Made by a program: the position numbers and the translations under genes. This document shows, one piece after another, positions 25,102 to 33,874 of a DNA stretch of 64,000 nucleotides. Under the pieces are notes generated by a model. The model searched no databases, was not told the origin of the DNA, and worked only from the letters and a program-made list of their open reading frames with translations. Origin of the DNA: Dulcicalothrix desertica PCC 7102 (GTDB lineage: Bacteria; Cyanobacteriota; Cyanobacteriia; Cyanobacteriales; Nostocaceae); contig NZ_RSCL01000015.1 of the NCBI RefSeq assembly GCF_003991905.1, positions 188,001 through 252,000 on the forward strand. Direction: 5' to 3'. How positions within the stretch are numbered: position 1 is the stretch's first letter; each line of letters begins with the position of its first letter.

Positions 25102-26010
25102 TTAAAATTCTAATAAATGTTGTGCGACTATTTGCGGTTGTTCTAAATGTGGAACATGTCCAGAATCTTGAATCCAAATTAGTTTACTATTGGGAATAGC
25201 GCGCTTAAATCTTTTAGCATCTTTTGTACCTAATATCTTATCGTCATCACCCCACAATATAAGTGTAGGCTGTTGAATTTCTGATAGCTTTGTAAATCTA
25301 AACGCACCATATCCACCACTCTTTGTAAAAGCAATTAATGCAGTGTTCCAATTAGGCATTTCTAAGTGTAGGGTTGCACAAAGTTGAGCATCTATTGTTG
25401 CTAACTCTTTATTTTTGTAAGCTGCACGAGAAATACTTTGGCGGACTTTTGGACTACGTAAGAAATTAGCAGCGAGTGTATCTAAAGGTGGGAACATAAA
25501 TTTTACCAGTGGTGAATTACCCACTAAACCCGCGCTATCTATTAATACTAATTTTTCAACGGCTTCTGGATAAGTCAACGTGAAGTCAAGTGCTGCGGCG
25601 CCACCCATTGAGGCGCCGACTAAAATTACTGGTTTATTAATTAAACTTTTCCAAAAGTGGTATAAATGGGTTTTTATCGCTACCTGGCTAAATTTAACAC
25701 CCGTTAATCTGTCAGTAAATCCGAATCCTAGTAAATCAACGGCCCAAGTTTCGTTCTTTTCGCTTATATTAGGCAAAAGGCGCCGAAACTCTAGTGCCGA
25801 ACTATCAAACCCGTGAATCAATAAAAAAGGAGTGCCACCACTACCTTGATGTACATAAGCGGTAGTGATTGGTTGATTACTCAGGGGAGTGATAATTTCT
25901 GCTTGTTCGATTTTTTGCGCTATAGCAATTGAAGCTGATTCGACCAACTGCTCAACTGTAGCGGGTAAAAACTTTGGAAATGGAAATTGCTCTACACCAA
26001 AAGAAGACAT
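25102..26010 (-). CDS. Alpha/beta hydrolase
   Basis: 302 residues of the alpha/beta hydrolase fold. Oxyanion-hole motif LIHGFDSSALEFR, nucleophile elbow VGASMGGAAA (Ser), acid in LWGDDDKILG and catalytic His in DSGHVPHLEQP are all visible. No signal peptide. The nearest types are cyanobacterial esterases and haloalkane-dehalogenase-like or chlorophyll-catabolism hydrolases; the substrate is not readable. It lies divergent to ccmK3 with a gap of less than 100 bases. Confidence 0.88.
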   Translation of the reverse strand: MSSFGVEQFPFPKFLPATVEQLVESASIAIAQKIEQAEIITPLSNQPITTAYVHQGSGGTPFLLIHGFDSSALEFRRLLPNISEKNETWAVDLLGFGFTDRLTGVKFSQVAIKTHLYHFWKSLINKPVILVGASMGGAAALDFTLTYPEAVEKLVLIDSAGLVGNSPLVKFMFPPLDTLAANFLRSPKVRQSISRAAYKNKELATIDAQLCATLHLEMPNWNTALIAFTKSGGYGAFRFTKLSEIQQPTLILWGDDDKILGTKDAKRFKRAIPNSKLIWIQDSGHVPHLEQPQIVAQHLLEF

Positions 26011-26106
26011 TTACGGTAAAAGCACATAAAAATTAACTATTGATTTATTTTACCACTACTCAACGTATAATTGTTTCACTTTCATTTTTGTGTAGTGGAG
26101 CGGGTA

Positions 26107-26418
26107 ATGCCACAGGCGGTTGGAGCAATTGAAACACTTGGTTTTCCTGCTGTACTAGCGGCAGCAGACGCTATGGTAAAATCTGCTGAGGTGGCTATTG
26201 TTTATTATGGTATAGCAGAAAGTGGGCGCCTAATAGTTGTGGTGCGTGGACAAGTCGCAGAAGTTCAGCGTGCCGTAGAGTCTGGTATAGAAGCAGGCAA
26301 TCAAACTTTTGGAGGTGAAGTTATAACTTACTTTGTAATTCCAAATCCTCCAGAAAATATAGAAACCGTTTTGCCAATTCATTTTACCAGTAAATCTGAA
26401 CCTTTCAGAATATTTTGA
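26107..26418 (+). CDS. ccmK3: Carboxysome shell protein CcmK3
   Basis: 103 residues, one BMC domain. The N-terminus MPQAVGAIETLGFPAVLAAA and the block VIPNPPENIETVLPIHF are typical of CcmK hexamer proteins. The pore-loop region differs from CcmK4 (VYYGIAESGRLIVVV). The ATG at 26107 is preceded by GGAG at six-base spacing; the frame is open upstream but not family-like. With the downstream ccmK4 this is the satellite ccmK3-ccmK4 pair usually found away from the main ccm operon. CcmK3 is thought to enter shells as hetero-hexamers with CcmK4. Confidence 0.88.
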   Translation: MPQAVGAIETLGFPAVLAAADAMVKSAEVAIVYYGIAESGRLIVVVRGQVAEVQRAVESGIEAGNQTFGGEVITYFVIPNPPENIETVLPIHFTSKSEPFRIF

Positions 26419-26419
26419 T

Positions 26420-26447
26420 GTAGAGACTGTATTAATGCAGTCTCTAC
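26420..26447. repeat. GTAGAGACTG hairpin element
   Basis: A palindrome of the GTAGAGAC...GTCTCTAC family starting one base after the ccmK3 stop codon. It may moderate read-through between ccmK3 and ccmK4. Confidence 0.8.
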
Positions 26448-26503
26448 ACGACGTACAATAAATTCCTAACGCTAAATAATTTTATTGATATAGGAGATTA
26501 TCA

Positions 26504-26845
26504 ATGCCACTACAGGCAGTTGGCGCACTAGAAACCAAGGGGTTTCCTGCTGTTCTTGCAGCAGCAGATGCAATGGTAAAGGCTGGACGAGTCACACTCG
26601 TTGGTTACATACGAGTTGGTAGCGCACGCTTTACAGTTAATATTCGTGGGGATGTATCGGAAGTTAAAACAGCTATGGCTGCTGGTATTGAAGCGGCAGA
26701 AAGTTGTCACGGTGGAACTTTAGAGTCATGGGTGATTATTCCACGTCCTCATGAAAACGTCGAAGCTGTTCTGCCTATTGCCTACACCGACCAGGTAGAG
26801 GAGTATCGACTGTCTGTAGAAAATCCAATAATACGTAGAAGTTAA
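26504..26845 (+). CDS. ccmK4: Carboxysome shell protein CcmK4
   Basis: 113 residues, one BMC domain: GALETKGFPAVLAAADAMVK, the pore segment GYIRVGSARFTVNIRGD, and VIIPRPHENVEAVLPI. The IRVGSARFTVNIRGD block is characteristic of CcmK4. AGGAG sits seven bases before the ATG. It forms a hexameric tile of the beta-carboxysome shell and probably tunes permeability. It is separated from ccmK3 by a hairpin repeat and followed by a terminator-like hairpin. Confidence 0.92.
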   Translation: MPLQAVGALETKGFPAVLAAADAMVKAGRVTLVGYIRVGSARFTVNIRGDVSEVKTAMAAGIEAAESCHGGTLESWVIIPRPHENVEAVLPIAYTDQVEEYRLSVENPIIRRS

Positions 26846-26893
26846 AAGGCAGCCAAGCTTCCGTACTTATTACGAGCGTAACAGTTTGCACAC

Positions 26894-26917
26894 AAAGTAC
26901 CCTTATGGGTACTTTTA
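26894..26917 (+). terminator. Rho-independent-like terminator after ccmK4
   Basis: AAAGTACCC, loop TTAT, GGGTACTTT followed by T-rich DNA, 49 bases after the ccmK4 stop codon. Confidence 0.65.
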
Positions 26918-27501
26918 AATTCCAACCTTTTTTTTAAGAATTATTGAAGTAAGCCATAAAAAAGCCCAAAAATGAACAAATTATGAACTGATACACTGAG
27001 GAAAGCTAAATCTTTGTTAATTTAACTAAGATTGGGCTACAGAAGAGTTATATAGTATAAAAGCTATCTCTAATTTTTTATCTACGCAGGTGAAAAGAGC
27101 GTGAAACATAAAGCGCTTTAACTTCGTCATGCTACTGATGGCTTTAAAATCCTAGAAACCGGGTTTCTGTAATAAAAAAACAATTCTGGTGTACAAACCC
27201 GGTTTCTTTTGACATCTTGTAAAAACAATACGGTTTTGCGTAGAAACCGGGTTTCTTAATATATCAACAAAATCATGTTTACAAAACTTAATATAATTAT
27301 AAACCGTCAAAATATCTGGGATAAATCGAAGTATACACTTCCATGAAGGAGAAAAAATCTAAAAATCTCTAAATCATTGCATAAATTACATAAGTCCGAA
27401 CGTAATTAAAATGTGTAGTGGTAAATCTAGTAATGTATATTATCTCTGGTTGGGTGCAGCTGCCAGTTAAAAGACTCTAAGTGGGATAACAGGGGGTTGT
27501 G
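26918..27501. other. Long 5' region of the HetZ-related gene, no gene seen
   Basis: AT-rich DNA without a supported frame. It carries three AGAAACCGGGTTTCT palindromes (27154-27168, 27195-27207 partial, 27242-27256). AGGGGG just before 27502 is the likely ribosome site. Promoters of the downstream regulator should lie here, but I could not fix one. Confidence 0.5.
27154..27256. repeat. Three AGAAACCGGGTTTCT palindromes
   Basis: Copies at 27154-27168, 27195-27207 (shortened) and 27242-27256, with spacers diverged from the composite unit seen elsewhere. Confidence 0.8.
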
Positions 27502-28677
27502 ATGCAAACTTTAAGACAGGGTTTTGAGGAGTGCAATCTCGCAATGGAAACAATTGCGGAAAAACTGGCTTCATACTGGCACTCACGCTTGGCTGCTGAG
27601 TGTTCAGAACAAAGCGTAGCAAATAAAGAAAGTATTGTTAATTGGTTGCTTGGAAGTGATAAAACACGCTATGAAGAACTAAGTCTCAAAGATTTAGATA
27701 TTGCCAAGCAAGCAATGGAGTATCGCTTTAAAATTTTACAACAGCGCTACTTAGGTAAAGGTCGAGACGTTGCTTATCGTAACTTGATTACTCGCTTGGG
27801 TGGACTAGTTACTTTACGCAATAAAATTCAAACTTGGGTTTCGTTAAGTCGCGACCGTCAACGCTCAGTAGTTGACGTGTTACAGGAAGTCATTCAAGAA
27901 TTGCTGCAAAGCGATAATTATATGCTTTCTCAGATGGCTTTTATTTCGCAGTCTACGTCAGAGCCAAGGTTAAAGAACGCGCTGTTATTTGCCAGCGTTG
28001 AAGAATATTGCCTACGTCCAATACGTAATCAACCGCTGCTTGTATATAGATTTGTAAACTATTTACGACGTACTTCGCGTGGTGGTTTAACGCAGGTCCC
28101 GACGAGTGATTTGGTAAAATTAGTTTCAGAAGAAGTTTTAACCGACGACAGCGACAACCGAATCAACTTAGTAGACAACCAGGCAATTGCCGACTACCAA
28201 GAAGCACAAGATTTAGAAGAACAGCAAACCCTGCGAACCGATGTTAAGCAGGAATTTGAAAACTACTTAAAAGAAAATCTTGGGGAAGATGCTGTACAGT
28301 GGTTGCGGATGTACTTACAAGGCAAGTCACAAGATGCCATTGCCAAGAAATTAAATAAGCCAATCAAAGAAATTTATCGACTGCGAGAAAAAATCAGCTA
28401 TCATGCTATCCGCGTTTTTGCGCTCAAAAATAAACCTGAACTAGTCGATACTTGGTTAGGAACTTCGTTAATTGAGCATAATTTTGGTTTAACTCCTGTA
28501 CAGTGGGAGCAATTGTTAGAAAAACTAACTCCAACCCAAAGACAAATTCTAGAGTTACGTAAAGCAGGGGAATCTGTCGAAGCTATTGCACCAAAATTAA
28601 AACTAAAAGCGCACCAAGCAATGGGTGAATGGACAAAAGTTTACTTAGCTGCACAAGCGTTGCGAACAGAAGACTAG
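27502..28677 (+). CDS. HetZ-related protein 2-type regulator
   Basis: About 391 residues, all-helical and soluble. The sequence (MAEKLASYWHSRL-like start, LITRLGGLVTLRNKIQTWVS, ASVEEYCLRPIRNQPLLVYRF) looks like the cyanobacterial HetZ-related protein 2 family. A sigma region 4-like helix-turn-helix (AIAKKLNKPIKEIYRLREKI) is near residues 292-312, and a second repeat-like HTH lies at the C-terminus (TPTQRQILELRKAGESVEAI). HetZ itself acts early in heterocyst differentiation; the role of this relative is not known to me. ATG 27502 is chosen over the adjacent GTG. A GGCGCC hairpin follows the gene. Confidence 0.7.
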   Translation: MQTLRQGFEECNLAMETIAEKLASYWHSRLAAECSEQSVANKESIVNWLLGSDKTRYEELSLKDLDIAKQAMEYRFKILQQRYLGKGRDVAYRNLITRLGGLVTLRNKIQTWVSLSRDRQRSVVDVLQEVIQELLQSDNYMLSQMAFISQSTSEPRLKNALLFASVEEYCLRPIRNQPLLVYRFVNYLRRTSRGGLTQVPTSDLVKLVSEEVLTDDSDNRINLVDNQAIADYQEAQDLEEQQTLRTDVKQEFENYLKENLGEDAVQWLRMYLQGKSQDAIAKKLNKPIKEIYRLREKISYHAIRVFALKNKPELVDTWLGTSLIEHNFGLTPVQWEQLLEKLTPTQRQILELRKAGESVEAIAPKLKLKAHQAMGEWTKVYLAAQALRTED

Positions 28678-28723
28678 ACGCAATATCAGTAAATTTATAC
28701 TATAAAAAAAGAATCAAACATGC

Positions 28724-28756
28724 AGGCGCCCTCTCGAAGTGGCGCCTATTTTAATT
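28724..28756 (+). terminator. Terminator-like hairpin built from GGCGCC
   Basis: AGGCGCC and GGCGCCT flank a ten-base loop, followed by ATTTTAATTT, 46 bases after the HetZ-related stop codon. The stem is formed by two copies of the highly repeated GGCGCC palindrome. Confidence 0.6.
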
Positions 28757-28841
28757 TAAGTAAAATTCAGTCGGCGCCTGTTAACTACACCCGAAGTTAT
28801 GGGAAGAATAGAAAGGTAGGATATATTACTGCACGGGAACT

Positions 28842-30044
28842 ATGCTGTCGGAAGAGGACAAACCAATTGACACCGAGACAATGACAAAGCAAGTGTCACC
28901 CGACACAGAGCTTGAATGGAACCAAGAGTCAGTAAGAACAGAGATATTTCAGCTTATTGAGAGTTTCTTATCTTTTGAAGCTTGCCTCTACCATCAAATA
29001 TTGCCCCTACGGTTTGAGGCCAAGAGCTTAATCTTGGGAATGGTTAACTCAAGGGACGATGTAGCTCTCGATTACGTAAATCGTATTTTGTCATATGTAA
29101 ATTGTACGATGGTGATTCGGCCAATGGACGCTGAAACTCATCGCTCAATACTTTCGGCATATTTAAATTACAAAAATACTTCCCAATCCGTTAACAAACG
29201 AATTTCTTTGCCTGAAGTATTTTCACAACAACCACACACCACTTCAGAGAACCCGCAGCAAAATGTAACATATATAGATGATATATATACAAATCATTCA
29301 AATAGTACAAGTACATTAGATAGCTCAGATAGCGATATAATTCATACAGAAACTAAAGCTGCGGCAACCAAGAAGGCAGAGGAAACAGCGATAGAGTCTA
29401 CACCAATTACGAAAACACCATTTTTATCAGTTCCTTTACCCGACGAGTTTACTCCTGTGGAGTTGTTAGCATCACTGCCACCCAAGAAATTTTTAGAAGA
29501 GTTGTTAGGGAGAGTAATTGTTGGGGGAATTGGAAGGCTTTATTTTGAACGGCTACCTTACGAGGGTAAAATCCTTTGGAGTGAAAACGGTGTGTTACAG
29601 TCAGTGTTAGAAAAATTACCTCTTTCAGTATTCCAAGGCGCCTTAAACGAACTGAAGCGATTCGCAAATATACGTGTAACTACTTTATCGGAGCCAAAGC
29701 AAATAGAAAAAGAGTACATGTATCACAACCAGCGTATACTACTGCGGTTGCGAGTGATGCCAGGAATGTATGGGGAGGAAGCAACGCTACAAGTATTGAA
29801 AGGAGCAGCTTTAAAATTTTATCAGCAGCAACAACTATCTCGTCTTAGTCGTGACGCATTAGGAATTTCCCAACAACTCAGTTTCAAGTTACATGAGATG
29901 CAAGATAGATTATTACAGAGTCGTAACAGTAGTAGCGAGCAACTAGAAGCGTTAACAGTATTAAATCGTTTGTTAGGAAACTTAGATAGTCAAATCAGAA
30001 ACTTAACGATTTCAGAAAATAAAGGAACACAGGATAAAGAGTAA
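28842..30044 (+). CDS. Hypothetical protein with MshEN-like N-terminus
   Basis: 400 residues, no membrane segment. Residues about 45-110 (LPLRFEAKSLILGMVNSRDD, then a helix and IRPMDAETHRSIL) resemble the MshEN/GspE N-terminal fold, which in type IV pilus and secretion ATPases can bind cyclic di-GMP. A low-complexity Ser/Thr linker (about 125-190) leads to a conserved C-terminal domain (FTPVELLASLPPKKFLEELL, RVMPGMYGEEATLQVLKG) and a coiled coil. No ATPase motif is present. It may be a pilus or signalling adaptor; the name of the family is not known to me. Confidence 0.65.
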   Translation: MLSEEDKPIDTETMTKQVSPDTELEWNQESVRTEIFQLIESFLSFEACLYHQILPLRFEAKSLILGMVNSRDDVALDYVNRILSYVNCTMVIRPMDAETHRSILSAYLNYKNTSQSVNKRISLPEVFSQQPHTTSENPQQNVTYIDDIYTNHSNSTSTLDSSDSDIIHTETKAAATKKAEETAIESTPITKTPFLSVPLPDEFTPVELLASLPPKKFLEELLGRVIVGGIGRLYFERLPYEGKILWSENGVLQSVLEKLPLSVFQGALNELKRFANIRVTTLSEPKQIEKEYMYHNQRILLRLRVMPGMYGEEATLQVLKGAALKFYQQQQLSRLSRDALGISQQLSFKLHEMQDRLLQSRNSSSEQLEALTVLNRLLGNLDSQIRNLTISENKGTQDKE

Positions 30045-30244
30045 AAGTAAAAATTTACGTGAAACTTCCGATTTGACAAATTGTGATTTGTGTTCTAATA
30101 GATACAAGACCAATACTGTTTAAAAGTTGTGGTCAATATTCAAATATATTTAACTTATTAATAAAGTCAGTTAATTTTTATTGCTTAATAAATTAGCAGC
30201 TTTTTAATTATCCTCCACCTATTTATTATCGTTTTTGCACGTTC

Positions 30245-30928
30245 ATGCTGACAGCAATTTTTAGTGAAACTTTTCCCCTATTAAGTACAGCTAGTCCTCA
30301 AACAATAGAGTGGATGTTGAATGTTGCTACCGAACATGAATATCCGACCGGACGTGCTGTATTAATGGAAGATTCCTGGGGAAATGCAGTATATTTTGTA
30401 ATTTCGGGTTGGGTAAAAGTTCGACGTACTGCTGGTGAAGATTATCGCGCACTGGCAATTTTGGGTAGAGGTGACTTTTTTGGAGAAATGGCAATTCTCG
30501 ATGAGTCTCCTCGTTCTACAGATGTAATTGCTTTAACTCCTGTAAAATTGCTCAGTATTTCTAGAAACTGTTTTATTCAAATTTTATTTAAAGACCCACA
30601 ACTACATCATCGCATGTTGCAGATGATGGTACGGCGCCTACGTCATGTTAACATGCGGTTGCAAATGCGACAGGCGCCTCCTGCTGTTAAACTTGCCTAC
30701 ACCTTAATTTCTCTGGGTGAAAATTATGGACAAGAATCAGAAAACGGCAGAGAAATATTTAATGTTTCTTGCCAAGACTTTGCTGATGTGACTGAAATAG
30801 GTGTAGATGAAGCTGAAAAAATTATGGAAAAACTACATGAAAAACGTTGGATAAATATCGATGCCAATAAACAAGTAATCAATTTAGTTAATTTAAATCA
30901 ATTGATGAATTTAGCTAGAAAAGTATAA
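30245..30928 (+). CDS. Crp/Fnr family regulator
   Basis: 227 residues. The cyclic nucleotide-binding roll is clear, with the phosphate-binding cassette FFGEMAILDESPRSTDVIAL near residues 78-97, followed by the dimer helix and a C-terminal winged-helix region (CQDFADVTEIGVDEAEKIMEKL). The recognition helix is less canonical than in Crp. The effector could be cAMP or none. The gene stands alone, with about 200 bases upstream and a palindrome repeat downstream. Confidence 0.85.
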   Translation: MLTAIFSETFPLLSTASPQTIEWMLNVATEHEYPTGRAVLMEDSWGNAVYFVISGWVKVRRTAGEDYRALAILGRGDFFGEMAILDESPRSTDVIALTPVKLLSISRNCFIQILFKDPQLHHRMLQMMVRRLRHVNMRLQMRQAPPAVKLAYTLISLGENYGQESENGREIFNVSCQDFADVTEIGVDEAEKIMEKLHEKRWINIDANKQVINLVNLNQLMNLARKV

Positions 30929-30959
30929 TATTCTTGAATCATTGGTAAAATGCCAACCT

Positions 30960-30987
30960 GTAGAGACGTGATTAATCACGTCTCTAC
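30960..30987. repeat. GTAGAGACGT perfect palindrome
   Basis: GTAGAGACGTGATT and its exact complement, 31 bases after the Crp/Fnr stop codon. One of eight similar hairpins in the window. Confidence 0.9.
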
Positions 30988-31043
30988 ATTTACGCTAAAC
31001 TAAATTATCTAGCCCCACAGCAATTGTTACTCACTACTCAACA

Positions 31044-32852
31044 ATGACAGAACTTATCACACCTCACGCAGGCGCCAGCAGTAAAGATAACAGTAAAGAA
31101 CTTTCCCCTAGTATAATTCATTATTACGTGGCAATGCCGCAACCGCAAACTCACTTATATGAAGTTAGTTTGCTACTTCAAAATTGCCCATCACCTATTC
31201 TGAATTTAAAATTCCCTGTCTGGACACCAGGTTCTTATTTAGTACGAGAGTACTCTAAAAATTTACAAGATTTTGCTGCGTATTCTGATGATAAGCCTTT
31301 GCAGGTGTGCAAAGTTAGTAAAAATCATTGGCAAATTAATACGACAGATATTACTAATGTTTCATTAGTTACTATAAAATACCGTATTTTTGCGGCGGAG
31401 TTATCGGTAAGAACTAACCATTTAGACTCTACACACGGTTACTTCAACGGCGCCGCATTATTTTTTAGAATACCAAATTACGATAAACTCCCAATAGATA
31501 TTACAATCGAGGCGCCTTCAAAGCAATGGCGTGTAACTACAGCATTACCACCTGTACCAGGAAAAGCTAATACCTTTCGTGCAGCTGATTTTGATACGTT
31601 AGTTGATAGTCCGTTTGAAATAGGTACCCACGAAGTATATAACTTTGAGGTACTAGGTAAACCTCATGAACTAGCAATTTGGGGAAAAGGTAATTATCAA
31701 GTTGAACGGATGATTACTGATATTAAGCGTATCATCGAAGTCGAAGCCGAGATGTTTGGCGGATTACCTTATTCTAGATACATATTTTTGTTACATTTGT
31801 TTGCTCAAGCTTATGGTGGATTAGAACATAAAGACTCATGCTCGCTAATATATCAAAGGTTTGGATTTAGAGATAAAGATAAATATGAACGGTTTTTGCA
31901 GCTTGTAGCTCACGAATTTTTTCATTTGTGGAACGTAAAGCGAATTCGTCCTAAAGGTCTCGAAGTATTTAACTACGATGGAGAAAATTATACTCCTTCA
32001 CTTTGGTTTTGTGAGGGAACGACAAGTTATTATGACTTGCTAATTCCTTTACGAGCAGGAATTTATGAAGCAATATCGTACTTATCACACTTAAGCCAAG
32101 AAATTACTAGGTATCAAAATACTCCCGGAAGAAAAGTTCAACCGTTATCTGAATCAAGTTTTGATGCGTGGATTAAATTATACCGTCCCGATGCAAACAG
32201 CGGTAATTCACAAATTTCTTATTACCTCAAAGGTGAAATGGTGTCGCTGTTACTCGATTTAATGATTCGAGCGCGTCATAGTAATAAAAAGTCATTTGAT
32301 AATGTTCTTGTTATAATGTGGGAGCAATTTGGTCAAGATGAAATAGGCTTTACTCCAGAACAGCTACAATCGGTTATCGAGTCGGTAGCAGGAACAGATT
32401 TATCTGATTTCTTTGAACGTTATATTGACGGGTTAGAAGATTTACCTTTTAATAGCTTTCTTGAACCATTTGGTTTGCAATTAGTCGGTGATAATAATGA
32501 AGAACCTTACTTGGGTATGCGAGTTAGTACCGAAAATGGTAGAGAAATAATTAAATTTGTCGAAGCTGGTTCACCTGCACATATTGCTGGAATTGATGCT
32601 TGTGATGAACTACTAGCAATAGATGGTATTAAAGTCGGCGCCAATGGTTTAGCTGAACGTCTCAAAGATTACCAGCCTAATGACTGTATGCAAGTAACTG
32701 TTTTCCATCAAGACCAGTTAAATACACATACTGTCACCCTTACTTCTCCAATTCCAACTAAGTATCAATTAAAACTTGTAGATAAATTAGACTCAAGTCA
32801 AAAAGATAACTTGATTGGTTGGTTAGGCGCCTCTGCTAAAAAAATGTGGTAA
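31044..32852 (+). CDS. M61 family metallopeptidase with PDZ domain
   Basis: 602 residues. An N-terminal M61 beta domain (FPVWTPGSYLVREYSKNLQD) leads to the gluzincin catalytic domain with VAHEFFHLWNVKRIRP near residues 287-302 and the downstream zinc Glu in LWFCEGTTSYY. A PDZ domain follows (about 485-570; FVEAGSPAHIAGIDACDELL). M61 peptidases are glycyl aminopeptidase-like enzymes; no signal peptide is seen, so it is likely cytoplasmic. A nonamer repeat copy follows the stop codon. Confidence 0.92.
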   Translation: MTELITPHAGASSKDNSKELSPSIIHYYVAMPQPQTHLYEVSLLLQNCPSPILNLKFPVWTPGSYLVREYSKNLQDFAAYSDDKPLQVCKVSKNHWQINTTDITNVSLVTIKYRIFAAELSVRTNHLDSTHGYFNGAALFFRIPNYDKLPIDITIEAPSKQWRVTTALPPVPGKANTFRAADFDTLVDSPFEIGTHEVYNFEVLGKPHELAIWGKGNYQVERMITDIKRIIEVEAEMFGGLPYSRYIFLLHLFAQAYGGLEHKDSCSLIYQRFGFRDKDKYERFLQLVAHEFFHLWNVKRIRPKGLEVFNYDGENYTPSLWFCEGTTSYYDLLIPLRAGIYEAISYLSHLSQEITRYQNTPGRKVQPLSESSFDAWIKLYRPDANSGNSQISYYLKGEMVSLLLDLMIRARHSNKKSFDNVLVIMWEQFGQDEIGFTPEQLQSVIESVAGTDLSDFFERYIDGLEDLPFNSFLEPFGLQLVGDNNEEPYLGMRVSTENGREIIKFVEAGSPAHIAGIDACDELLAIDGIKVGANGLAERLKDYQPNDCMQVTVFHQDQLNTHTVTLTSPIPTKYQLKLVDKLDSSQKDNLIGWLGASAKKMW

Positions 32853-32856
32853 TCTT

Positions 32857-32899
32857 GGCAACGGATATAACGGATGTAACGGATGAGTTTGTTACATCC
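32857..32899. repeat. Nonamer repeat (AACGGATATAACGGATGTAAC)
   Basis: Three direct copies of the GGATGTAAC-type nonamer plus a short inverted copy (GTTACATCC), starting four bases after the M61 stop codon. Confidence 0.8.
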
Positions 32900-32949
32900 T
32901 CTTTGACAGTGTTAATTATTATCTTTATGTATATTTTGAAACAGCTTGG
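32900..32949 (+). repeat. Left imperfect direct repeat of the intron island
   Basis: A 50-base segment starting TCTTTGACAGTGTTAATTAT is repeated with roughly 80 percent identity at 36451-36500 in the same orientation. The pair brackets the HTH gene, the Uma2 pseudogene and the group II intron. Confidence 0.55.
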
Positions 32950-32963
32950 TAGAAATAAAATCT

Positions 32964-33473
32964 TCATATTGTTGCATTTGCCTTTTTATTATTCCACTTT
33001 TCTAGAACTTTCTTGACATGTTCAATTTCTTTAAAGTCAACCCGTACAGTAGCATTTTGAAATTCTACACCTAAGACTGTTATAACTTCGAGGATTTCGA
33101 CAAAGCTAGCACATTGGTAGTCACTATCCTCATACTCTTTAACCCTTTGTTCCTCAATACCTAGTAATTCTGCTAGCTGTTGATGTGAGAGCGATGCAGC
33201 TATTCTTGCTTTTACTAAAGCATCTGGTAATTGATGAAATGATTCGACTTTAATTTGAATAGACTGGCTTTTATCACAATTAATTAATCTTTCATATTCT
33301 ACTATTTCTTGCTTGAACTCTTCAACTTGACTTTGGTATGCATCGTGATATAGCTGCCATCTTAATGGGTCAGCTTTCAATCTCTCATTACTATCAATTT
33401 CGGCTACTGATTTTTCAAATTTTTGTAACCATTCTTTAGTTGTATTATATTGCTGTTCGTTTTTAATTATCAC
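32964..33473 (-). CDS. Helix-turn-helix (HigA/Xre-like) protein
   Basis: 169 residues from the GTG at 33473, chosen because GAGGTGG precedes it and it gives the natural start VIIKNEQQYNTTKEW. A helical N-terminal half is followed by an Xre-type HTH (ARIAASLSHQQLAELLGIEE) near residues 107-127. Such proteins are often antitoxins or regulators paired with the gene upstream. Here the upstream frame overlaps by four bases (GTGA) but is only a C-terminal remnant, so this looks like an orphaned partner. Confidence 0.75.
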   Translation of the reverse strand: MIIKNEQQYNTTKEWLQKFEKSVAEIDSNERLKADPLRWQLYHDAYQSQVEEFKQEIVEYERLINCDKSQSIQIKVESFHQLPDALVKARIAASLSHQQLAELLGIEEQRVKEYEDSDYQCASFVEILEVITVLGVEFQNATVRVDFKEIEHVKKVLEKWNNKKANATI

Positions 33474-33566
33474 GGTGTCCACCTCGTTAAATCAATAGCT
33501 ATAATGCCTTTAGAAGTATCGGTTCTAGTATCAAATTGAAAAAAATCTACATATAATGTTCCAGTT
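33470..33566 (-). pseudogene. C-terminal remnant of the HTH protein's partner
   Basis: About 30 codons (GTLYVDFFQFDTRTD, ending AIDLTRWTP) read in frame into a stop that overlaps the HTH start. Upstream of this the DNA switches abruptly to a different gene family (Uma2) in another frame. The intact partner gene is therefore lost. I cannot name its family. Confidence 0.5.
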
Positions 33567-33833
33567 TCATTGGCTGGATGATAATATTTCAAATACAACT
33601 TGTGGCGCAATATTGCCTTCAACCCACTGTAAATATGAACCCCTATATACTTTTGGTCTCCCAAACACCACCATTGCATCAGGTGCATATTTAATTTTAT
33701 TGTCGCCTTTGACTGGATACCAGAATAAGTCTCCTGCAACAAATACATCTATAAGTGATGCAAATAATATTTCTAAACCTTCTTTAATTTTGGTCGGGTA
33801 GCAGGATTATATCGCTATAATCCCGCCCCCTAA

Positions 33834-33867
33834 GAACCGGACGTGCGACTTAAACCGCATCCGGCTC
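33834..33867 (-). ncRNA. Group II intron domain V
   Basis: 34-base hairpin with the catalytic AGC near its 5' base and a GCGGTTTAAGTCGC-type terminal loop region, canonical in length and sequence. It is the catalytic heart of the ribozyme. Confidence 0.88.
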
Positions 33868-33874
33868 AAGCAAG

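Noticed and set aside
33556-33801. Forward 81-codon frame
   Set aside because: Antisense to Uma2 exon 2, whose reverse-strand translation matches a known family.
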